A stretch of DNA of 64,000 nucleotides from Pirellulales bacterium (GCA_028279215.1 JANQOF010000021.1:1-64000); one strand, 5' to 3'; shown: positions 8,273 to 17,770, numbered from the stretch's first letter. Program-made: numbers and translations. Notes: generated by a model from the sequence alone, not told the origin.

Positions 8273-8518
8273 GTTGCCAGTCCCTTGTCGCGAGTTCGGC
8301 GGGCGGTCTGCCGCCGGTGAATGCACCTTTTGGAATGGGCCTACTGTAGCGAGAAAACGGACGTTCTGGCAACACCCGTCACGCCGGGGATGTGCTTTGT
8401 TTCCCACGGCGCGATCTCTAGAATGGGTGGTTGCCGAAGTGGTGTGCTAGCAGTTGCTTCGGGAATAGCGGATCGCGATCTGTTCCGGCACCCCAACCAA
8501 GTACGCGGGAGATAAACC

Positions 8519-9592
8519 ATGTCGTCGGCCGACGCCCAATCCCAGCCCCCACAAATCGTCATCCAGCCAAAAGAGAGCATGTTTGGGCGGTACGGCAAAT
8601 TTCTGATCGCCGCGCTGGTCATCGCCATCATGGTGATCATCGGCATGAACGCCAGTTACCAGAGCTACTTCAACCCGCCCGGGGGGCCGCAGGAAAAGTA
8701 TTTTTCCGGCAGCAAGGACGCTACCAAGAAGATTGCGATTATCCACGTCTCGGGCACCATCGCCGAAGGCGACAAGTTCGTCAAACAGCAGATCGACCGC
8801 GCTCGCAAAGACGAAAACGTGGTGGCCGTCGTGCTGCGGATCAATTCGCCGGGCGGCACGGTCACCTACAGCGACTACCTGCATCACAAGCTTCGCGAGT
8901 TGGCCACCGGCGAAAGCCGCACGGGAAAGGTCAAAGGTAAACCACTACCACTGGTGGTGAGCATGGGTAGCATCTGCGCCAGCGGTGGGTACTACCTGGC
9001 CTCGGCAGTCGGCGACGAAACGGACACGATCTACGCCGAGCCGGCCACCATCACCGGATCGATTGGCGTAATCATTCCGCACTACGATCTCTCGGGTTTG
9101 TTGAAAGAGTGGTCGATCGAAGACGACTCGATCGCCAGCGCGCCGCTCAAGGACATGGGCAGCCTCACCAAACCGATGACCGACGAGGAGCGAGATATCT
9201 TCCAAAACCTCGTCGACGAGATGCTGGCCGACTTCAAGGAGAAGATCAAGGAAGGCCGACCAATGTTCCGCGACAACCCGGCCGACCTCGACGCGGTGGC
9301 CACCGGCCAAATCTTCACCGCCAAGCAAGCAGTCGACCTGAAGCTCGTCGATAAAATCGGCTTTGTGGAAGACGCCCTCGACCGAGCGGCCGAACTAGCG
9401 GGCACCAACGTAAGCAACATTCGCTGCGTTGAGTACGAGAGGTCGCCCGCAGCAATCGACGCGCTACTGGGCACCGCCCAAGCACAGCGGCAGGCACCCG
9501 CGTTCGACGTGCAAACATTGCTCGAGCTGTCGACCCCTCGCGCCTACTACATGTGCACGTGGTTGCCGGGCGTGACAACAGGGGCAAGGTAG
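8519..9592 (+). CDS. sppA: signal peptide peptidase SppA-type serine protease
   Basis: Membrane-bound protease of the S49 family, which degrades cleaved signal peptides. A cytoplasmic N-terminus (~25 residues) is followed by one membrane helix (~27-44) and the ClpP-like catalytic domain. The nucleophile is Ser155 in the ASGGYYLAS motif, with the SPGG oxyanion strand near residue 110. Lys211 in PLKDMG is the likely general base, so this is the short single-domain form with a Ser/Lys dyad. GGGAG at 8507-8511 supports ATG 8519. rlmN starts 4 nt after the stop, so the two are likely cotranscribed. Confidence 0.92.
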   Translation: MSSADAQSQPPQIVIQPKESMFGRYGKFLIAALVIAIMVIIGMNASYQSYFNPPGGPQEKYFSGSKDATKKIAIIHVSGTIAEGDKFVKQQIDRARKDENVVAVVLRINSPGGTVTYSDYLHHKLRELATGESRTGKVKGKPLPLVVSMGSICASGGYYLASAVGDETDTIYAEPATITGSIGVIIPHYDLSGLLKEWSIEDDSIASAPLKDMGSLTKPMTDEERDIFQNLVDEMLADFKEKIKEGRPMFRDNPADLDAVATGQIFTAKQAVDLKLVDKIGFVEDALDRAAELAGTNVSNIRCVEYERSPAAIDALLGTAQAQRQAPAFDVQTLLELSTPRAYYMCTWLPGVTTGAR

Positions 9593-9596
9593 CTCG

Positions 9597-10643
9597 ATGC
9601 CCGTGCCCCACCTCTTCGACGACATCGACGGCCAGCTTGCCGAGTGGTGCTCGGCGCGCAAGTTGCCCGCGTTTCGGCAGCGGCAGATTCGGCGGTGGTT
9701 GTTTGAGGGGCGAGCCGGTGAGTTTGCCGAGATGAGCGACCTTTCGCAGGCGCTCCGCAACGAGTTGACCGAGTCGTTTACCCTATGGACGAGCAACGTC
9801 GCTAAGCACACCACCGCCGATGATGGAACTGAGAAGCTGCTGCTGTCGCTCGGTGGCGGCGGGCAGATCGAATGCGTGCTGCTGCGAGACAAGGTGCGCC
9901 GCACGCTGTGCATTAGCACGCAAGTTGGGTGCGGGATGGGATGTGTGTTTTGCGCGAGCGGCCTCGACGGGGTCGACCGCAACCTGACGACTGGCGAGAT
10001 CCTCGAGCAAGTGCTGCTTTTGCAGCGATTGCTCGACCCGCAAGAGCGGCTGAGCCACATCGTGGTGATGGGCATGGGCGAACCGCTAGCCAACCTGCCG
10101 GCGCTGCTGCCGGCACTGGAGCACATTGCCCGCGACGATGGCCTTGGCATCAGTCACCGGCGGATCACCATCTCAACGGTTGGGCTCCCCAAAGCAATCA
10201 GAAAGCTGGCCGACCTCGACACCCGGTACCGGCTCGCCATTTCGCTGCATGCGCCCAACGATGAGTTGCGCAACCAGATCGTACCGGTCAACGACAAGAT
10301 GCCACTTGCAGAAATCCTCGCCGCGGCCGACTACTACTTCGATCGTAGCGGGCGGCGATTGACGTTCGAATACGTGCTGCTCGCGGGGCTGAACGATCGG
10401 CCCGAGCACGCCCATCAGTTGGTCCGCCTGTTGGCCGGGCGGACGGCGCTGGTGAACGTGATTCCCTACAATCCGGTGATGGGTCTACCGTACCAAACGC
10501 CGAGTATCGAATCGCAGCACGCCTTTCGCAGCATTCTCGAAGCGGGTGGGCTGGCAGTGCGATTCCGTCACCGCAAGGGAGACAAAATAAACGCCGCCTG
10601 CGGGCAACTCCGGCGCTCGCAGGCGGTCGTCGATATCAGTTAA
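9597..10643 (+). CDS. rlmN: 23S rRNA (adenine(2503)-C(2))-methyltransferase RlmN
   Basis: Radical-SAM enzyme that methylates A2503 of 23S rRNA and often A37 of some tRNAs. The cluster-binding motif CGMGCVFC (CxxxCxxC) lies near residue 107, with MGMGEPLANL near 160 and the substrate-binding RLAISLHAPN near 210. The second catalytic Cys is near the C-terminus (NAACGQLR). The length of 348 aa is typical. It follows sppA by 4 nt and converges with the PDZ gene 18 bp downstream. Confidence 0.95.
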   Translation: MPVPHLFDDIDGQLAEWCSARKLPAFRQRQIRRWLFEGRAGEFAEMSDLSQALRNELTESFTLWTSNVAKHTTADDGTEKLLLSLGGGGQIECVLLRDKVRRTLCISTQVGCGMGCVFCASGLDGVDRNLTTGEILEQVLLLQRLLDPQERLSHIVVMGMGEPLANLPALLPALEHIARDDGLGISHRRITISTVGLPKAIRKLADLDTRYRLAISLHAPNDELRNQIVPVNDKMPLAEILAAADYYFDRSGRRLTFEYVLLAGLNDRPEHAHQLVRLLAGRTALVNVIPYNPVMGLPYQTPSIESQHAFRSILEAGGLAVRFRHRKGDKINAACGQLRRSQAVVDIS

Positions 10644-10661
10644 GAAACGTTGTGCCAAGCG

Positions 10662-11636
10662 TTACTTCTGCTGCTCGGCGTTATCGAGCAATTGCTGCCG
10701 TAGTTGCTGCATTTGCTCTTCCATCTGTTGGACCCGATCCCGCAAGTCATCCGACATGTGGTGGCCAAAGCCGCCTTCGAACTGCGGTATGCTGAATTGC
10801 TGCCCGTTTAGCATACCTTCGACCATTGGCCTTAGATCTTCGGGAAGCTCGTTTAGCGACTCAGGATCGTCGCTGTCGATTTCCCAAGTTTCGCCGTCAC
10901 GTTGGATGACGATGCGGTCGGGCTGGCCTTCCTGCTTTTGCACCTGCACTGAAACATTGCCTTGCAGGTGATCCATCAGACCTTGCCCTCCAAATCCGCG
11001 GCCTTGCAGCATGCGATCGAGTAGCTCGCGCTGGTCAACACCAAAGGGCGTGCCCTCTCCGCCAAAGCCTGGTTGCACCAGTTGGTCAGACTCCGGACGT
11101 TTGGCGGGGGTGACCCATACAGTTTCCGGCTGGCCGTGACGAATTACGTCGATCGTGAACTGCGTTAGCTCGTCGCCCGAGTGCTGGTCGACCACGCTAA
11201 CCAGGTCGCCGAGCTCGTGGAGTCCCTGTTCATCAGCAATTACCAAAATATCGTGCTGCATCAGGCCAGCCTCTTCGGCCGGGCTGCCTTCGGATACCTG
11301 CAGGACAACCAAGCCAACCCCGTCTTCCAAGTCGACGTGAGCGCGAAGCTGATCGCTCACCGGCGCGGCCATCACACCGATGTAATACGGCGATGCTGGT
11401 TGGCTTTGTCGGAAGAGCTGCTGGGGATCACCGGGCAGGAGCCACGGCTGGAATTGCCGCTGAAGTCGCGGCCGGGGGTCTACTTCATTCGGCAACGGGT
11501 CGTTGCTGCCCTCGGGACCGATCTTGATCACGGTTCCTTCATCTTCCGCCTGCTGCGCCATCGTGGCTGTCACACCGGTGCCAACCATGGCGGCGGCGGC
11601 AACCATTAGGGCCGTTTTTTGCCAACTGAGTTTCAT
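10662..11636 (-). CDS. secreted PDZ-domain protein
   Basis: ATG 11636 is preceded by GGAG at a good distance and begins a clear signal peptide (KLSWQKTALMVAAAAMVG...MAQQ). A PDZ domain spans about residues 85-180, with YIGVMAAPVSDQLRAHV and the typical LQVSEGSPAEEAGLMQHDIL carboxylate-loop region. The rest is Gln/Gly-rich, with a C-terminal coiled coil (QQMEEQMQQLRQQLLDN). No protease domain is present, so it is probably an adaptor or chaperone-like protein outside the cytoplasmic membrane. Frame upstream of 11636 is untranslated leader. It shares only 18 bp with the convergent rlmN. Confidence 0.85.
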   Translation of the reverse strand: MKLSWQKTALMVAAAAMVGTGVTATMAQQAEDEGTVIKIGPEGSNDPLPNEVDPRPRLQRQFQPWLLPGDPQQLFRQSQPASPYYIGVMAAPVSDQLRAHVDLEDGVGLVVLQVSEGSPAEEAGLMQHDILVIADEQGLHELGDLVSVVDQHSGDELTQFTIDVIRHGQPETVWVTPAKRPESDQLVQPGFGGEGTPFGVDQRELLDRMLQGRGFGGQGLMDHLQGNVSVQVQKQEGQPDRIVIQRDGETWEIDSDDPESLNELPEDLRPMVEGMLNGQQFSIPQFEGGFGHHMSDDLRDRVQQMEEQMQQLRQQLLDNAEQQK

Positions 11637-11830
11637 TGCCTTATCTCCTATCCAAAATGAAAAAAATGATGCGACTTCGCGGCGGTTCAGCCATCGCGGC
11701 CCCCGCCAGAACGAACAAGGCCGACTCGCCAACCGGTGGAGGTTCTCCGGCCAGCGAGCCGGCATAAGGTGCCATCCAGCTGTTTAGTTCAGCTCACCGG
11801 AGTTTTTTACGCATGCATCCGAGGGTTGGT

Positions 11831-13117
11831 TCACACCGCTTGTACTACCGCATGCGGCGGATCAAATCGCCGGTTTCGCGGCTGGCGGGACAGATAAAAC
11901 CACAATCCACCCACCACAAGTAGCAACAAAATGCTGACGTTCTGTGAAATACTCAAACCCGTGCCCATGAACGACGCTTCGTCAATCCGAATCTTCTCCA
12001 GTAAGAATCGGGCAACCGGATAAATCGTGATCAGCAGTGCGAACACCTCTCCGTCGCGGCGACGCATCGGGTAGTAACTCCACAGCAACCAGCCCAACAG
12101 ACCCGCGTTGATGGCGCTATAGAGTTGGGTCGGGTGCACCGGCAGGCTCCGCGCCGGCAACGTTAGGCTGGGCAATACGATCTCACCCTTTTCGGCAACT
12201 CGCACCACAAGCGGTTGGCCTTCAATCAGCGCGCGTTCGAAGGCATGGGCGGCCACGGTGGCGTTGGTTAGTTCTTCGCCCGCTAAATGGGTCACCACAT
12301 CGTCTTTGGCAATGCCTGCTTCCGCAGCCGATGATTTCGGCAGGACTTTGGTCACCACCATTCGCCCGTCACGGTCGACCAACCGCAGGCCGTAGAACTC
12401 GCCGTGCGCGAGCTGAGCGTCGTAGGGCGGACTGTAGGTAGCTTGGCCTTGCTTGGGAAATGTCACCGCCCACGGCACATCGGCCACACCGCCGAAGCAA
12501 CAACCGTTGAGCAAGCATCCCACCCGACCAAACGCCAGCCCGACCACCAGGCTCGGTGCAACTAAGTCGGCCATGGCCAGCATTGGCAACTTATGTCGCT
12601 TGGTGAACAACACAAACGCCACCGTCGCTCCAAACAGAGCACCGTAAACTACCAGGCCACCGTTGGCGTATTTCAACGCCTCGACGAGCGCCACGTCGAA
12701 GCGAAGCGGCGCGTACTTGTCGTCCCAGTACTCAATCACATAGAACAACCGGCCGCCGGCAATACCAAAGATGAACATCCATAGCGCAAGCGAGAAGATC
12801 AAGTCAGGATCGATGCCAGACTGTCGGGCCCGAATGCAGGCCAACGTCAACCCCGCCACTGCGGCGACCACCAGCATCACTCCATACCCGCGAACTGGGA
12901 ACCCATCGGGAAACACATTCGGCAAGAAGATGATCGCGCCGGCCATGATCGCCAACACAGGTAGCGCAGCGGTCACTTCCTGGCGCCCATTCGGACGTTG
13001 CAGCGCCCAAGCAGCCCACCCGCCAGCGACCACCAGTAGCGCGCCAAGCAGCAAACCAAACCCAAACAGCGGTAGACCAAGTAGGTGGCTCGGAATGATA
13101 AACAGATTGCTGCACAT
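11831..13117 (-). CDS. lgt: prolipoprotein diacylglyceryl transferase with PDZ-like insertion
   Basis: Lgt transfers diacylglycerol from phosphatidylglycerol to the lipobox Cys of prolipoproteins. The core is a multi-pass membrane protein with PVRGYGVML, GGRLFYVIEYW, the signature GRVGCLLNGCCFGG (a Cys-rich variant) near residue 205, HPTQLYS near 330 and the C-terminal YPVARFLLE arginine. Between TFPKQGQATY and HPTQLYS, where the family normally has a short periplasmic head segment, ~85 extra residues (about 238-322) read as a PDZ domain, with KVLPKSSAAEAGIAKDDVV. The protein is therefore 428 aa, against ~270 in typical Lgt. An N-terminal ~70-residue hydrophobic extension is also present. It follows panC by 83 bp. 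Confidence 0.9.
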   Translation of the reverse strand: MCSNLFIIPSHLLGLPLFGFGLLLGALLVVAGGWAAWALQRPNGRQEVTAALPVLAIMAGAIIFLPNVFPDGFPVRGYGVMLVVAAVAGLTLACIRARQSGIDPDLIFSLALWMFIFGIAGGRLFYVIEYWDDKYAPLRFDVALVEALKYANGGLVVYGALFGATVAFVLFTKRHKLPMLAMADLVAPSLVVGLAFGRVGCLLNGCCFGGVADVPWAVTFPKQGQATYSPPYDAQLAHGEFYGLRLVDRDGRMVVTKVLPKSSAAEAGIAKDDVVTHLAGEELTNATVAAHAFERALIEGQPLVVRVAEKGEIVLPSLTLPARSLPVHPTQLYSAINAGLLGWLLWSYYPMRRRDGEVFALLITIYPVARFLLEKIRIDEASFMGTGLSISQNVSILLLLVVGGLWFYLSRQPRNRRFDPPHAVVQAV

Positions 13118-13200
13118 GCCGTCGAAGTGCTGAGGTTCGATGGTCCGGAGGTTGCGTCCACCGAACCTGGAATCGAGCGCGTCCAGATACGCCCGATCTT

Positions 13201-14070
13201 TTAACCGATCTGAATATTGTCGATCAACCGCGTTTGGCCAACTTGGGCGGCAATCAAGGCGACCGTCGGCCCGTCAACGGTATCCACCTCGTCGACGGTG
13301 CCAGCGGCAACCATGGCAATGTAGTCGATTTCGATACCTGTCTGAGACAGATGCTGCCGCATCGCTCGCCGCAACTCAGCAGTTCGACGTTCGCCCTGGG
13401 TCACCAATTGTTTGGTTTGTTGCAAGCTAGCATAGAGCGCAGTGGCTCGATGCCGGTCGGCGTCGCTCAAATACGCATTTCGCGAACTCATTGCCAGGCC
13501 GTCCGCTTCGCGGACGGTTGGGCAGACAACAACGTCAATCGGTACGTTGAGGTCGGCGATCATCCTCTCGACGACGAGTGTCTGCTGGTAGTCTTTCTGA
13601 CCGAAGTAGACCGCGTCGGCAGGCACGAGATTCAGTAGTTTGAGCACTACGGTCGCCACACCGGCGAAATGCGTCGGCCGTTGCTCGCCCTCAAAAGGCT
13701 TGGCCACACTTCCAACGTCGATCGAAGTTTCGTACCCACTAGGGTACATTTCGTCGACCGAGGGTGCGAACACGTAGTCGCAACCCCGCTCGGCTAACAA
13801 CTCAACGTCGCGCTCGAGGTCGCGGGGGTAGCGTTGGTAATCTTCGTGGGGAGCAAACTGAGTCGGATTCACGAACACCGAGGTCATCACTACATCGCAC
13901 TCGGCTCGGGCAGCGTCTACCAGGCTCAGGTGCCCGTCGTGCAATGATCCCATCGTGGGTACCATACCCACTCGATCGCCACGCTGTTGAAAGAGACGGA
14001 CTTGCTGCCGAATCTCAGTGCCGGACTGCACGATAGTTGGGAAATCGGCGCGGCGAGACATCCGTTGCAT
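13201..14070 (-). CDS. panC: pantoate-beta-alanine ligase
   Basis: PanC condenses pantoate with beta-alanine using ATP to give pantothenate. Visible motifs are VPTMGSLHDGHLSLV (HIGH-like) near residue 36, the VFVNPTQF strand, the KPFEGEQRPTHFAGVATVV loop, YFGQKDYQQ and SSRNAYLS (KMSKS-like). Length 289 aa is typical. The start is at 14070, with a second ATG three codons in. It follows folK by 42 bp and precedes lgt, forming a minus-strand folK-panC-lgt cluster that mixes folate, CoA and lipoprotein functions. Confidence 0.95.
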   Translation of the reverse strand: MQRMSRRADFPTIVQSGTEIRQQVRLFQQRGDRVGMVPTMGSLHDGHLSLVDAARAECDVVMTSVFVNPTQFAPHEDYQRYPRDLERDVELLAERGCDYVFAPSVDEMYPSGYETSIDVGSVAKPFEGEQRPTHFAGVATVVLKLLNLVPADAVYFGQKDYQQTLVVERMIADLNVPIDVVVCPTVREADGLAMSSRNAYLSDADRHRATALYASLQQTKQLVTQGERRTAELRRAMRQHLSQTGIEIDYIAMVAAGTVDEVDTVDGPTVALIAAQVGQTRLIDNIQIG

Positions 14071-14112
14071 CTTGGCAAATCGAAGAATCGGAATAGGAAG
14101 ACCACCTGTATT

Positions 14113-14877
14113 CTACGCCCTACGACACAGATCGGGCCAGATGCACTCGACGGCCGCGATCGTGTCGAACGCAACCTCCTCGCGGGCAGTAGCGGGGATC
14201 GACAGGGTCGGCAGGCCGACCTGAACAGGTGCAGTAGCATTCTGGAGTTGGATAGCAAGCTTCGGTGCGTCGGTGCCGCTTTCGTCGTCGCGCAGCAATA
14301 ACAGCCGGTCGGAGTGCTCGCGCACCTGCAACCCTTCGAACTCCGCGACTAGCCGATCCGCATGCCACTGCCGACCGCTGAGCGTACCGCCGTACAGCAA
14401 TACCGTGTCGTCACCGTGGTGCAGTCGCGTGCGCAATTCGGCGAGGGTCGCCTGCAAATGCGGATGTCGCCAGTCGGCGGCGATCTCTACCGCAGGGTCT
14501 AGTACAAACGGCCGAAACGACATTCGGACGTGCGGCACGCGTAAATCGGGCACGTCGATACACTGCTCACCAATGAGCAGCAAATCGATATCGAGCGTGC
14601 GTGCATTCCACCGCGAATCGCGCTGGCGGCCAAACTGCCGCTCCATGGCCTGCAATTCTCGTAACAGCTCGATCGGCGGTAACAGCGTTTCGACCACTGC
14701 TACGGCGTTGGCAAAGTCTTGCTGACCAGCGGTTCCACCAATCGCCCGCGTGGTGTGGATCACACTCTGTGCAACCACCCGGAGCGCATCGACGGCTTTC
14801 AGTTCCTCCACCGCACCAACGATTGTTTGCCGAGTGTCGCCGATATTGCTGCCGAAGGCCAACAAACAGGAAGCCAT
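14113..14877 (-). CDS. folK: 6-hydroxymethyl-7,8-dihydropterin pyrophosphokinase with C-terminal extension
   Basis: FolK transfers pyrophosphate from ATP to hydroxymethyl-dihydropterin in folate synthesis. The N-terminal ~165 residues carry LLAFGSNIGDTRQ, the ARTLDIDLLLIGE metal motif and VPHVRMSFRPFVLDP. Start ATG 14877 puts LLAFGSN right at the N-terminus. An upstream in-frame extension is unlikely. The last ~90 residues (about 165-254) go beyond the family and have no motif I recognise. They contain a repeated LLYGG/LLLLRDD strand pattern, and could be a fused small domain. The gene is the first of the folK-panC-lgt cluster. Confidence 0.9.
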   Translation of the reverse strand: MASCLLAFGSNIGDTRQTIVGAVEELKAVDALRVVAQSVIHTTRAIGGTAGQQDFANAVAVVETLLPPIELLRELQAMERQFGRQRDSRWNARTLDIDLLLIGEQCIDVPDLRVPHVRMSFRPFVLDPAVEIAADWRHPHLQATLAELRTRLHHGDDTVLLYGGTLSGRQWHADRLVAEFEGLQVREHSDRLLLLRDDESGTDAPKLAIQLQNATAPVQVGLPTLSIPATAREEVAFDTIAAVECIWPDLCRRA

Positions 14878-15670
14878 GGCAAGAAACGTGACAGCGGATG
14901 TGGCGAAACTTGAGAAAGAGCGGGGAGGGTGTCCTGAGCCCACGACAGGTGCCGTCTACGGTCGTTCCATCAGTCGAGCTCCCCATATTTCCTATCCGAC
15001 GCGCGCTGCGCCAACTAGTTGGGAAGGTATCGACGACGTGCTTAATGCGCATGTGCTTGCATCCTACAAGCCCCAATGCAAATCCCCTCGCACAGGTGAC
15101 AAGCGAAACCTGCGCATTACCCACAAGCGAACAATCCGTGCGCCCGCAACAAGGTTGTGTTAACCGAATGCAGTGAGGCAGCACCCATCCAGGAGTGTCG
15201 CCTGCACAGCAAAAGGTTGACGGGAAGACCGTCTCCAAAAAGGCCCGGCATCCGAAACGTCAAGCCGACCTATCGAAACTAATCGCATCAAACAACGTCG
15301 TGCGGCAGGCATTACGAAGTTGCGACTCAGAAGGTTTGTTGAGTGTCGGTTCAGCCACCGCGTCCGCTATTGTGCGAAGTCAACCAGAAATGTCAACAAC
15401 CCACTTTTGTGTTTTCTGGTAAGTGCCAAAGTCCTGCTGAAAAACAACGCATCGTTCGTAGGTCGACAGGCCGTACGCGACAAGATGTGGGTGTAGTTGA
15501 GCGACCGCGCGTTTCCTACAATGCAGTAGGTTCGATCGATTGGACCAACAGCGCATTCGAAACACCTGCCGTGCGGTTGCGTAACGCCCGGTCGAGCACG
15601 GAACTGCCGTATCGATCGCACATTCGGACCTCAACCGCCCGCCCAGACCTCCCAAGTCCCCTCGCCGATC
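14878..15670. other. 793-bp intergenic region between folK and hemD-hemE
   Basis: This is a divergent intergenic region. No gene is supported, since short open frames on both strands lack ribosome binding sites and protein-like composition. A weak hairpin pairs ACCAGAAA (15383-15390) with TTTCTGGT (15413-15420). It probably holds the promoters of both flanking genes, but none was convincing by eye. Confidence 0.6.
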
Positions 15671-17596
15671 ATGCAGAACTCGCGCCGCACGTTCGACGGA
15701 CTGCAAGTTGCCTCGCTAGAGAGTCGACGTGCGGCAGAGATGGAGCGGCTAATCGAAAAGACTGGCGGCGTGGCATGGGTGAGCCCTTCGATGCGCGAGG
15801 TGCCGCTGGAAGATGCGCGCCCAGCCGTCGAGTTCGCCAACCGGCTGATCACTGGGCAGATCGATGTGTTTGTGCTGCTAACCGGCGTCGGCACACGCCA
15901 GTTCATCGAGAAGGTCGAGCGGCACGTGGGACGGCAACGCCTGATCGACGCGATCGCCGACACCACCACCGTTGTTCGCGGACCCAAGCCGACCGTCGTG
16001 CTTAAGGAACTTGGCATCACGCCAAGCGTGCGAGTTCCGGAGCCCAACACCTGGCGCGAGTTGCTGACCACGCTCGATACTGAGGTGCCAGTCGCCAACT
16101 TGGTGGTGGGTTTGCAAGAATACGGTACGACCAATACAAGTCTGATTGCAGGACTTGAAGCGCGGGGCGCCATCGTCGAACGCTTGCAAATCTACGAATG
16201 GGCGTTTCCCGAAGACATTGCGCCGCTCAAAGGTAACCTGCAGCGAATCGCTGACGGCGAAGTCGACGTCTTGTTGTTTACGTCTGCCAACCAAGTGCGA
16301 AATCTCGTTCGCCTCGCGAACACCGAAGGACAGGCCGACAGATTGCGGCGCGCCGCACGGTCGATGATGATCGCGTCGATCGGGCCAACTTGTAGTGACG
16401 CGCTTCGCGAGCTTGGATTCCCTGTCGACTTCGAAGCGTCGCCGCCAAAGATGGGCGTACTGGTGCAGCGCGCGGCCGAACAAGCGCAAGTCGTGCTCGA
16501 ACGCAAACGAGCCGTGGCACAGATTTCGAGACTCGAGCCTAATGGTGGGTCCGCCACGACGCCGGCCCACGATAGTCGGTTCATGCGCGCATGCCGGCGC
16601 GAGCCAGTCGACCGCACACCCGTGTGGTTAATGCGCCAAGCTGGGCGTTACATGCCCGAGTATCGAGAAGTTCGTGCCAAAGTCGGCTTCTTGGAGCTAT
16701 GCCGCAACCCACAACTGTGTAGCGAGGTGATGTGTACAGCGGTGGAGTTCCTGGGCGTCGATGCGGCGATCATCTTCTCCGACCTGCTACCGATCCTCGA
16801 ATCGATGGGTCTCGAACTAGAGTTCGCGTCTGGCGACGGCCCCGTGATCCACAATCCGGTTCGCGAGGGAGCGGACGTCGATCGCGTCATCGACTTGGAG
16901 AGCGCCGACGCATTGCATTATGTAATCGAGACGGTACGCCAAACCCGCGCCGACTTGCCCGAGCACTTGCCACTCATCGGATTCGCCGGCGCACCGTTCA
17001 CGCTAGCAAGCTACGCGATTGAAGGGGGAGCGAGTCGAAACTACTTGCACACCAAGACGCTCATGTACCGCGATCATGGCGCATGGAACGCATTGATGGA
17101 TCGATTGGCCAACTCGGTGGCCGTATATCTCAACGCCCAAATCGCCGCCGGCGCGCAGGCCGTCCAGTTGTTCGACAGCTGGATTGGCTGCCTGGGGCCC
17201 GAAGACTATCGCACCTACGTCGCGCCGCACGTGAAGCGACTAATCGAGACGCTGACGCCGGGTGTCCCAGTGATTCACTTTGGCACGGGAAACCCGGAAT
17301 TGCTAGAGCCAATGGCAGCAGCCGGAGGGCACGTGATGGGTGTCGACTGGCGGATCACCCTCGACGACGCCTGGCGACGCGTGGGCTACGACCGCGCCGT
17401 GCAAGGCAATCTCGATCCTCTGGTGCTGCTAGCCGACTCCGATACGATCCGCGAGCGGACCAAGCAAGTTCTTGCCAAGGCCGGCGGTCGACCTGGCCAC
17501 ATCTTTAACCTCGGCCACGGCATCCTCCCGCAGACCCCACCCGACAATGCCAGGGCGCTGATCGACACGGTGCACGAGTTGAGCAGCGCCCGCTAG
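15671..17596 (+). CDS. hemD-hemE: fused uroporphyrinogen-III synthase / uroporphyrinogen decarboxylase
   Basis: One 641-residue frame carries two consecutive haem-pathway enzymes. Residues ~1-275 resemble HemD, which closes and inverts ring D of hydroxymethylbilane. They show the two-lobed alternating pattern, with VFVLLTGVGTRQFIE, LVVGLQEYGTTN, VLLFTSANQV and ASIGPTCSDALRE. Residues ~300-641 are HemE, which decarboxylates uroporphyrinogen III to coproporphyrinogen III, with RTPVWLMRQAGRYMPEYR, the catalytic-Asp segment IIFSDLLPILE, GFAGAPFTLASY and FNLGHGILPQTPP. The linker (~275-300) is short and carries no stop, so this is a true fusion. Start ATG 15671 has no obvious Shine-Dalgarno. Substrate channelling between the two steps is an inference. 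hemA lies elsewhere in the window. Confidence 0.9.
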   Translation: MQNSRRTFDGLQVASLESRRAAEMERLIEKTGGVAWVSPSMREVPLEDARPAVEFANRLITGQIDVFVLLTGVGTRQFIEKVERHVGRQRLIDAIADTTTVVRGPKPTVVLKELGITPSVRVPEPNTWRELLTTLDTEVPVANLVVGLQEYGTTNTSLIAGLEARGAIVERLQIYEWAFPEDIAPLKGNLQRIADGEVDVLLFTSANQVRNLVRLANTEGQADRLRRAARSMMIASIGPTCSDALRELGFPVDFEASPPKMGVLVQRAAEQAQVVLERKRAVAQISRLEPNGGSATTPAHDSRFMRACRREPVDRTPVWLMRQAGRYMPEYREVRAKVGFLELCRNPQLCSEVMCTAVEFLGVDAAIIFSDLLPILESMGLELEFASGDGPVIHNPVREGADVDRVIDLESADALHYVIETVRQTRADLPEHLPLIGFAGAPFTLASYAIEGGASRNYLHTKTLMYRDHGAWNALMDRLANSVAVYLNAQIAAGAQAVQLFDSWIGCLGPEDYRTYVAPHVKRLIETLTPGVPVIHFGTGNPELLEPMAAAGGHVMGVDWRITLDDAWRRVGYDRAVQGNLDPLVLLADSDTIRERTKQVLAKAGGRPGHIFNLGHGILPQTPPDNARALIDTVHELSSAR

Positions 17597-17618
17597 GTTC
17601 TGCCTTGGTTCGCATGGC

Positions 17619-17646
17619 CCGCGAATCAACGCGAATGCTCGCGGAT
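17619..17646. repeat. CCGCGAAT-type palindromic intergenic repeat, copy 1
   Basis: This 28-bp stretch starts CCGCGAAT and ends TCGCGGAT, with an internal AACGCGAAT. A close relative lies at 24776-24802, and a partial match (CCGCGAAGATCCGCG) lies near 3693-3707. All sit in intergenic DNA. Confidence 0.55.
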
Positions 17647-17770
17647 AGGTGAGACGACGGAAGTTTCAAGGATCAAGTTTGGTTTTCCATGGACCCGATG
17701 GCCGAACACTCCGTCATACCATCAGATATCCTTGACCCACGGCCCCTGATCCCTTCCATCCGACAACAAA

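Noticed and set aside
15195..15422. A 75-codon frame between folK and hemD-hemE.
   Set aside because: No ribosome binding site and low-quality composition, with a basic N-terminal piece only by chance.
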